A stretch of DNA of 64,000 nt, from assembly GCF_007176755.1 (NCBI RefSeq), contig NZ_BJTV01000001.1, forward strand, positions 1-64,000, in the 5' to 3' direction. The position numbers and the translations under genes are program-made. The notes under the pieces are model-generated. The model saw only the letters and a program-made list of their open reading frames with translations, had not been told where the DNA came from and made no database searches. Origin of the DNA: Streptomyces sp. 1-11 (GTDB taxonomy: Bacteria > Actinomycetota > Actinomycetes > Streptomycetales > Streptomycetaceae). The stretch's first letter is position 1; each line of letters opens with the position of its first letter. Shown here piece by piece: positions 55,743-64,000 of this stretch.

Positions 55743-56915
55743 ATGCCCTTCGCCCCGCCCCGACCGCACCGCGACGACTGGCGCATCGCGGCGGGCGGGC
55801 TGCTCGGCGGGGTGCTGCTGTGGGCGCTCGGGATGCACCCGCGGGTGTCCTCGGCCGGCCTGGTGCTCTGGGGCGCCCCCTGGGCCCCGCTGGTGCCGCT
55901 CGCGGTGACGGCCGCCTGTGAGCCGCTGCGCCGCGTCCGGCCCCGCACCGCGCTGCTGATCGGCACGGCCGCGCTGACGCTGGACACGGTGACCGAAGGC
56001 AGCATCGTCACCGTCGTGCTCTACACCGACCTGGTGTACGCGGCCGTCCTGTACGGCACACCGGCCTCCGCGCGCCGCATCCCCTGGATCACCGGCATGC
56101 TGACGGTGGTCGGCGGAGTCGTCCCGGCGGCCCTGTGGCGCGACCCGCAGGGGCTGCTGATCGGCGTCGGCGTCGGCGTGGTCGCGTTCGCGCCGGCCTC
56201 CACCGGCTGGGTGGTGCGCAACCACCGCGACGCCGCCGAGGCGGCCCGGCTGCGCGCCGGGCAGACCGCGCTGCTGGCCGAGATGGACCGCGCCCAGGCG
56301 GTCACCGCGGAACGGGCGCGGATGGCAAGGGAGTTGCACGACCTGATCGCCAACCACCTGTCCGCGATCGCCATCCACTCCACCGCCGCGCTCTCCCTGG
56401 ACGACCCGGCGACCTCGAAGAACGCCCTGGCCGTCGTCCGGGAGAACAGCGTGGCCGGGCTGGAGGAGATGCGGCGGCTGATCGGCATCCTGCGGGCCGG
56501 CGGCGGTGACCTGGAGCCCGCCGCGACCCCCACCCTCGACGGCCTCGCCGCCCTGGTCGAGGGCGCCCGCGCCAACGGCCTGGACGTCACCCTCGACGCC
56601 GGTCACGGCAAGGTGCCCGCGCCGGTGGAACTCGCCGCCTACCGGATCGTGCAGGAGTCGCTGACCAACGCCCTCAAGCACGCGGCGCGGGGGCGGGTGC
56701 ACGTCGCGCTGCGGCAGCTCGACGGCGCCCTGGAGGTCCGGGTGACCAGCCCCTTCCGGCCCGGCGACTCGCCCCGGGCGCCCGGTTCGGGCGCCGGTCT
56801 GGCGGGGATGCGGGAGCGGGCGGCCCTGCTCGGCGGCGTGTTCGCGGCCGGTCCCGGGGGCGGCGTGTGGACCGTGCGCGCCGCCTTCCCGCTGAACGGA
56901 GGAGACCCCGCGTGA
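55743..56915 (+). CDS. chiS: Sensor histidine kinase of the chitinase locus (leaderless)
   Basis: 390 aa. Five or so membrane helices in the first 150 residues, a short linker, a HisKA_3 dimerisation helix with H199 (ARELHDLIANHLSAI), and a HATPase domain with ESLTNALKHA and GSGAGLAGMRERAALLGG. NarL-type kinase. TTGGAT (55731-55736) ends six nt before the ATG. It lies with its regulator just upstream of the chitinase, as chiS-chiR do in other Streptomyces; the gene name rests on that context. Confidence 0.85.
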   Translation: MPFAPPRPHRDDWRIAAGGLLGGVLLWALGMHPRVSSAGLVLWGAPWAPLVPLAVTAACEPLRRVRPRTALLIGTAALTLDTVTEGSIVTVVLYTDLVYAAVLYGTPASARRIPWITGMLTVVGGVVPAALWRDPQGLLIGVGVGVVAFAPASTGWVVRNHRDAAEAARLRAGQTALLAEMDRAQAVTAERARMARELHDLIANHLSAIAIHSTAALSLDDPATSKNALAVVRENSVAGLEEMRRLIGILRAGGGDLEPAATPTLDGLAALVEGARANGLDVTLDAGHGKVPAPVELAAYRIVQESLTNALKHAARGRVHVALRQLDGALEVRVTSPFRPGDSPRAPGSGAGLAGMRERAALLGGVFAAGPGGGVWTVRAAFPLNGGDPA

Positions 56916-57553
56916 TCCGAGTGCTGGTCGCCGAGGACCAGGCCGCCGTCCGCGCCGGACTGGTGCTGATCCTCGGCAGCGCGCCCGACATCGAGGTGGC
57001 CGGCGAGGCCGCGGACGGCGAGCGGGCGGTGGAACTGGCCCGGGAGCTGCGCCCCGACGTGGTCCTGATGGACGTTCAGATGCCGCGCCTTGACGGGGTG
57101 ACGGCGACCCGCCTGATCACCGCGGAGCGGCTGGCGGACGTGCTGGTGCTGACCACGTTCGATCTGGACGAGTACGTCTTCGGGGCGCTGCGGGCGGGGG
57201 CGGCCGGGTTCCTGCTGAAGCACACCGAGGCCGGCGACCTGCTGACGGCGGTGCGGACGGTGGCGCGCGGGGAGGGAATCGTCGCGCCCGCCGTCACCCG
57301 GCGGCTGATCGCGGAGTTCGCCGCGGCTCCGGCGCGGGGGCCGGGGACCGCCCCGGCGGTGCTGGAGGGCCTCACCCGGCGGGAGCGCGAGGTGCTGTCC
57401 TGTGTCGGGGAGGGGCTGTCCAACGCGGAGATCGCCCGGCGCCTGGAAATGGCGGAGGGCACGGTGAAGACGCACGTCAGCCGTCTGCTGGCGAAGCTGG
57501 AGCTGCGCAGCAGGGTGCAAGCCGCCGTCCTCGCACAGGAGTTGGGGATCTAA
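56912..57553 (+). CDS. chiR: Response regulator of the chitinase locus
   Basis: 213 aa. Receiver domain with D54 (VLMDVQMPRLDG) and a LuxR/NarL helix-turn-helix at the C-terminus (LTRREREVLSCVGEGLSNAEIARRL). GTG 56912 overlaps the kinase stop. The stop lies 17 bp before the first of two direct repeats of the chitinase promoter, so the system probably controls that gene. Confidence 0.85.
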   Translation: MIRVLVAEDQAAVRAGLVLILGSAPDIEVAGEAADGERAVELARELRPDVVLMDVQMPRLDGVTATRLITAERLADVLVLTTFDLDEYVFGALRAGAAGFLLKHTEAGDLLTAVRTVARGEGIVAPAVTRRLIAEFAAAPARGPGTAPAVLEGLTRREREVLSCVGEGLSNAEIARRLEMAEGTVKTHVSRLLAKLELRSRVQAAVLAQELGI

Positions 57554-57569
57554 CCGGACTCGGGCCAAG

Positions 57570-57612
57570 TGGTCCAGACCTATTGACCATGTGGTCCAGA
57601 CCTTTCTATCCT
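57570..57612 (+). promoter_or_regulatory. Chitinase promoter with twin direct repeats
   Basis: TGGTCCAGACCT occurs twice (57570-57581, 57592-57603), 22 bp apart. Each copy is also an imperfect palindrome resembling a DasR-responsive element. TTGACC (57583-57588) sits between them as the -35 box, and TATCCT (57607-57612) follows 18 bp later. This is the arrangement described for Streptomyces chitinase promoters. Confidence 0.88.
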
Positions 57613-57678
57613 CGCGGCACTGTGGGCGTGAAGGCTCAGTCATGCCCCTGACACCCCCGATGAAGAGGGAGGCGCAGC

Positions 57679-59499
<1,821 letters not shown>

Positions 59500-59516
59500 G
59501 ACCCACTGGAACGGCA

Positions 59517-59553
59517 TTCACCCTCCCTCGGACGACGTCCGGTGGAGGGTGAA
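59517..59553 (+). terminator. Terminator of the chitinase gene
   Basis: TTCACCCTCC (59517-59526) with GGAGGGTGAA (59544-59553), and an inner GGAC/GTCC stem. It overlaps the end of the converging DUF2550 region and may serve both genes. Confidence 0.75.
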
Positions 59554-59558
59554 CGTCG

Positions 59559-60005
59559 TTACGCCACGTTCACCCGCTGCCCGGGCGGGGCCGCTTCCAG
59601 CCACGCCAGGAAACCGGTCAGCGCGTCCTCGCTCATCGCCAGTTCGAGCCGGGAGCCGCGGTGGGTGCAGGCGAGGACCACCGCGTCGGAGAGCAGCGCC
59701 AGCTCTTCCTCGCCCTCCGGAAGCCGGCGGCCGGCCACCTCGATGGCCGCGCGCTCCAGCACGCGGCGGGGGCGCAGGGCGTAGGAGAAGACCCGGTACC
59801 ACTCGATCCGGTCACCGTTGTAGCGGGCGACGCCGTAGCTCCAGCCCTTGCCGCCGGCGTCCGGTTTCTCGGCCACGTCCCAGCGCAGGGAACAGTCGAA
59901 GGTCCCGCCGGAGCGCTGGATCAGCCTGCGGCGCAGCCCGAACAGGAACAGTCCCGCCACCACGAGCGCGACCACGATCCCGCACACAGTCAGAGCGAGG
60001 ACCAT
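59559..60005 (-). CDS. DUF2550 protein
   Basis: 148 aa. One N-terminal membrane helix (about 2-25) followed by a basic segment (GLRRRLIQRSGGTFDCSLRW) and a beta-rich domain with DRIEWYRVFSYALRPRRVLER. DUF2550 genes typically follow atpC in actinobacteria, as here. ATG 60005 has AGGAGG nine nt upstream; GTG 60011 is only three nt from that site. Role unknown. Confidence 0.87.
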   Translation of the reverse strand: MVLALTVCGIVVALVVAGLFLFGLRRRLIQRSGGTFDCSLRWDVAEKPDAGGKGWSYGVARYNGDRIEWYRVFSYALRPRRVLERAAIEVAGRRLPEGEEELALLSDAVVLACTHRGSRLELAMSEDALTGFLAWLEAAPPGQRVNVA

Positions 60006-60067
60006 CGGCACCGACCTCCTCGTCTCCCAGACAGTGTCACTGCGCTAACAACTGAGTAATGAAACCC

Positions 60068-60133
60068 AAAAAACACCCACATCTGCCTCAGCCGCGGTCG
60101 GTACCGGATTGCTCCGGACCGACCGCGGCTGAG
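60068..60133 (-). terminator. Terminator of the ATP synthase operon
   Basis: A perfect 16-bp stem (60087-60102 with 60118-60133) extended by CCGG/CCGG inside. On the minus strand it is followed by a run of six T (60073-60068). Placed between atpC and the DUF2550 gene. Confidence 0.9.
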
Positions 60134-60158
60134 TGACGTCATCACACCGCGCGCTGGA

Positions 60159-60536
60159 TCAACGCGCCGCCGTCGCCGCCCGCAGACGGACGTCGGCGCG
60201 GCGCTGTGCCTCCGCGTCGTCCTCCGCCTTCGCGCGCTCGAGCTCGCGCTCCGTGCGCTGGACATCGATCTCGTCCGACAGCTCGGCGATCTCGGCCAGC
60301 AGCGAGAGCTTGTTGTCCGCGAACGAGACGAAACCGCCGTGCACCGCGGCGACGACCGTTCCGCCATCACTCGTACGGATGGTCACCGGGCCCGACTCCA
60401 GCACACCGAGCAGCGGCTGGTGACCGGGCATGACGCCGATGTCGCCGGACGTGGTGCGCGCGACGACCAGGGTGGCCTCGCCGGACCAGACCTGGCGGTC
60501 GGCGGCGACCAGCTCGACGTGCAGCTCAGCAGCCAA
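60159..60536 (-). CDS. atpC: ATP synthase epsilon subunit
   Basis: 125 aa. LHVELVAADRQVWSGEATLVVARTTSGDIGVMPGHQPLLGVLESGPV is the conserved N-terminal beta domain, and the helical hairpin at the C-terminus is present. Part of the F1 central stalk. TTG 60536 has GGAG six nt upstream. It follows atpD after 111 bp containing two hairpins. Confidence 0.94.
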   Translation of the reverse strand: MAAELHVELVAADRQVWSGEATLVVARTTSGDIGVMPGHQPLLGVLESGPVTIRTSDGGTVVAAVHGGFVSFADNKLSLLAEIAELSDEIDVQRTERELERAKAEDDAEAQRRADVRLRAATAAR

Positions 60537-60555
60537 GGGTGGCTCCTCGGGTCAC

Positions 60556-60631
60556 CACCCGGCGGGGATGCCGGGTGTTGGGGTCAATTCTAGAGGGCGT
60601 GAGTGAGGGGGCGGGACGCACCCGCCCCCTC
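60556..60631 (-). terminator. Two hairpins between atpD and atpC
   Basis: GTGAGGGGGCGGG (60601-60613) with its complement (60619-60631), and CACCCGGC (60556-60563) with GCCGGGTG (60570-60577). There is no T-run, so they could be processing or attenuation sites that tune the amount of epsilon subunit. Confidence 0.5.
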
Positions 60632-60647
60632 ACCGAGAGCACGGGGC

Positions 60648-62084
<1,437 letters not shown>

Positions 62085-63002
62085 TTATCGGTCACTCCCC
62101 GCGGTCGCGTCGGCCAGGGCGCTGGCGCCACCGACGATCTCGCTGATTTCCTGGGTGATTTCGGCCTGGCGGGCCGCGTTGGCAAGCCGGGAGAGCGTGT
62201 TGATCAGCTCGCCCGCGTTGTCGGTGGCCGACTTCATCGCGCGCCGCGTGGCGGCGTGCTTCGAAGCGGCCGACTGGAGCAGCGCGTTGTAGATCCGGCT
62301 CTCCACGTAGCGCGGCAGCAGGGCGTCGAGGACGTCCTCCGCCGACGGCTCGAAGTCGTACAGCGGGAGGATCTCGCCCTTGGGGGCGGTCTCCTCCGCG
62401 ACCTCTTCGAGACGCAGCGGCAGCAGCCTGGCGTCGAGCGCGGTCTGCGTCATCATCGAGACGAACTCGGTGTAGACGATGTGGAGCTCGTCCACGCCGC
62501 CGTCCGCCGTCTCCTTCTCGATGGCCTCGATCAGGGGCGCCGCGACCTTCTTGGCGTCCGCGTACGAGGGCTCGTCCGTGAAGCCCGTGAACGACTCCGC
62601 GACCTTGCGCTCACGGAAGTTGTAGTGGGCGACACCACGGCGGCCGACGATGTACGTGTCGACCTGCTTGCCCTCGCGCTCCAGGCGCTCGGTCAGCTGC
62701 TCCGCCGCCTTGATGGCGTTGGAGTTGAAGGCGCCGGCCAGACCGCGGTCGCTCGTGAGGAGCAGGACCGCGGCGCGGACCGGGTTCTCCGCCTCCGTGG
62801 TGAGCGGGTGCTTGGTGTTCGAACCCGTACCGACCGCCGTGACCGCGCGCGTCAGCTCGGTCGCGTACGGCGTGGAGGCCGCCACCTTGCGCTGCGCCTT
62901 GACGACGCGCGAGGCGGCGATCATCTCCATCGCCTTGGTGATCTTCTTGGTCGCGCTGACGGATCGGATGCGACGCTTGTAGACCCGGAGCTGGGCTCCC
63001 AT
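62085..63002 (-). CDS. atpG: ATP synthase gamma subunit
   Basis: 305 aa, rotor shaft. N-terminal helix [30 protein letters not shown] and C-terminal helix with [41 protein letters not shown]. The actinobacterial insertion in the middle is present. Lies between atpA and atpD. Confidence 0.97.
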   Translation of the reverse strand: MGAQLRVYKRRIRSVSATKKITKAMEMIAASRVVKAQRKVAASTPYATELTRAVTAVGTGSNTKHPLTTEAENPVRAAVLLLTSDRGLAGAFNSNAIKAAEQLTERLEREGKQVDTYIVGRRGVAHYNFRERKVAESFTGFTDEPSYADAKKVAAPLIEAIEKETADGGVDELHIVYTEFVSMMTQTALDARLLPLRLEEVAEETAPKGEILPLYDFEPSAEDVLDALLPRYVESRIYNALLQSAASKHAATRRAMKSATDNAGELINTLSRLANAARQAEITQEISEIVGGASALADATAGSDR

Positions 63003-63023
63003 GAGTCAGGTCCCTTCCTTACG

Positions 63024-64000
63024 TCACTTGGCGGCAGCGGCAGGAGTGTCCTCGCCGAGCAGCTTGCCGTCCGAGGTCTCGAACTGCTTCTTGAACTCCG
63101 CGACGGCGTCGTCGATCGCCTGGATCGTGTCGTTCGACATCTTGGCGCCCTCGCGGATGGAGGTGAGCAGGCCCGACTCCTTGCGGTGCAGGTAGTCCAG
63201 CAGCTCCCGCTCGAAGCGGCGGATGTCGACGACCGGGACGTCGTCCATGCGGCCGTTGGTGCCGGCCCAGACGGAGATGACCTGGTCCTCGGTCGACATC
63301 GGCTGGTACTGGTCCTGCTTCAGCAGCTCGACCATGCGCTGACCGCGCTCCAGCTGGGCCTTGGAGGCCGCGTCCAGGTCGGAGCCGAAGGCGGCGAACG
63401 CCTCGAGCTCACGGAACTGGGCGAGGTCCACACGGAGGCGGCCGGAGACCTGGCGCATCGCCTTGTGCTGGGCGCTGCCGCCGACTCGGGAGACGGAGAT
63501 ACCGACGTTCAGCGCGGGACGCTGACCGGCGTTGAACAGGTCCGACTCCAGGAAGCACTGGCCGTCGGTGATGGAGATGACGTTGGTCGGGATGAACGCC
63601 GAGACGTCGTTGGCCTTGGTCTCGACGATCGGCAGACCGGTCATCGAACCGGCGCCCATCTCGTCGGAGAGCTTGGCGCAGCGCTCCAGCAGACGGGAGT
63701 GCAGGTAGAAGACGTCACCCGGGTAGGCCTCACGGCCCGGCGGGCGGCGCAGCAGCAGCGACACGGCGCGGTAGGCGTCGGCCTGCTTCGACAGGTCGTC
63801 GAAGATGATCAGGACGTGCTTGCCCTCGTACATCCACTGCTGACCGATGGCCGAACCGGTGTACGGCGCCAGGTACTTGAAGCCGGCCGGGTCGGACGCC
63901 GGGGCGGCGACGATGGTCGTGTACTCCAGCGCGCCGTTCTCCTCCAGCGCGCGGCGCACGCCGGCGATGGTGGAGCCCTTCTGGCCGATGGCGACGTAGA
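63024..64000 (-). CDS. atpA: ATP synthase alpha subunit, C-terminal part
   Basis: About 325 residues visible; the gene continues past the window end, so the N-terminus and Walker A are missing. Present are [92 protein letters not shown] with the conserved Arg finger SVSRVGG, and the helical C-terminus. The stop is 21 bp before atpG. Confidence 0.98.
   Translation of the reverse strand, partial: YVAIGQKGSTIAGVRRALEENGALEYTTIVAAPASDPAGFKYLAPYTGSAIGQQWMYEGKHVLIIFDDLSKQADAYRAVSLLLRRPPGREAYPGDVFYLHSRLLERCAKLSDEMGAGSMTGLPIVETKANDVSAFIPTNVISITDGQCFLESDLFNAGQRPALNVGISVSRVGGSAQHKAMRQVSGRLRVDLAQFRELEAFAAFGSDLDAASKAQLERGQRMVELLKQDQYQPMSTEDQVISVWAGTNGRMDDVPVVDIRRFERELLDYLHRKESGLLTSIREGAKMSNDTIQAIDDAVAEFKKQFETSDGKLLGEDTPAAAAK

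Overview
The window is chromosomal DNA from a Streptomyces species. The evidence is very high G+C with third-position bias, GTG and TTG starts, GTGA and ATGA gene overlaps, and marker genes such as scy, filP, nucS, icmA and a CBM2-FnIII-GH18 chitinase beside a kinase-regulator pair. From memory, the gene order follows the core arm of the S. coelicolor chromosome from the glgE-treS cluster to the ATP synthase operon. I saw no insertion sequence, prophage, CRISPR array, tRNA or rRNA. This is core sequence, so most genes are recognisable and the novelty lies in regulation and in a few uncharacterised conserved operons.

Layout. 1-6193 (+): GlgE-pathway genes glgE (3' end), treS, mak and glgB, converting trehalose through maltose and maltose-1-phosphate to branched alpha-glucan. 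6279-9432 (-): a HelD-type RNA-polymerase-associated helicase, then a thioredoxin and its MerR regulator; between helD and the thioredoxin lies a compact locus that looks like an unannotated small RNA gene (8528-8657). 9576-13435: dctA (-) divergent from a CitA/DcuS-like two-component pair (+). 13463-21332: a membrane protein, a leaderless HTH protein, then pfkA (-) divergent from pta-ackA and pyk (+), a node for glycolysis and acetate overflow. 21428-24093 (-): a three-gene envelope/secreted operon of unknown function (DUF6230, DUF6114 and a Ser/Thr/Pro-rich secreted protein) behind a 622-bp non-coding region full of palindromes and hairpins.

24716-28464: TPR-thioredoxin (-), TetR (+), and icmA, the large subunit of B12-dependent isobutyryl-CoA mutase (-). 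28600-33038: two DUF3817 membrane proteins, two MarR regulators, a thiamine-binding-like protein and three tandem AIM24 paralogues. 33100-35893: meaB, thiolase and methylmalonyl-CoA epimerase, which fit with icmA and the later cobalamin adenosyltransferase (54489-55061) into short-chain acyl-CoA metabolism. 36100-41100 (+): scy and filP, the polar-growth coiled-coil scaffold proteins. 41593-45633 (+): two paralogous ABC ATPase-permease cassettes in tandem.

45642-55591: a zinc-binding small protein, an LLM flavin oxidoreductase, a SCO5389-like protein, the mismatch endonuclease nucS, a large NTPase-like membrane protein with an altered Walker A, a STAS protein, 3-hydroxybutyryl-CoA dehydrogenase, two small proteins, the cobalamin adenosyltransferase and a membrane protein. 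55743-59499 (+): a two-component system followed by the secreted chitinase, whose promoter carries the twin 12-bp direct repeats typical of Streptomyces chitinase genes. 59559-64000 (-): a DUF2550 protein and the F1 ATP synthase genes atpC, atpD, atpG and atpA (atpA cut by the window end).

Recurring theme: at least eleven genes have a TANNNT-like hexamer ending 6-8 nt before the start codon and no convincing ribosome-binding site, as expected for leaderless transcripts. The best candidates for something undescribed are the small RNA locus overlapping the helD 5' end, the DUF6230/DUF6114 operon with its structured leader, the AIM24 triplet, and the NTPase-like protein with Arg in place of the P-loop Lys.
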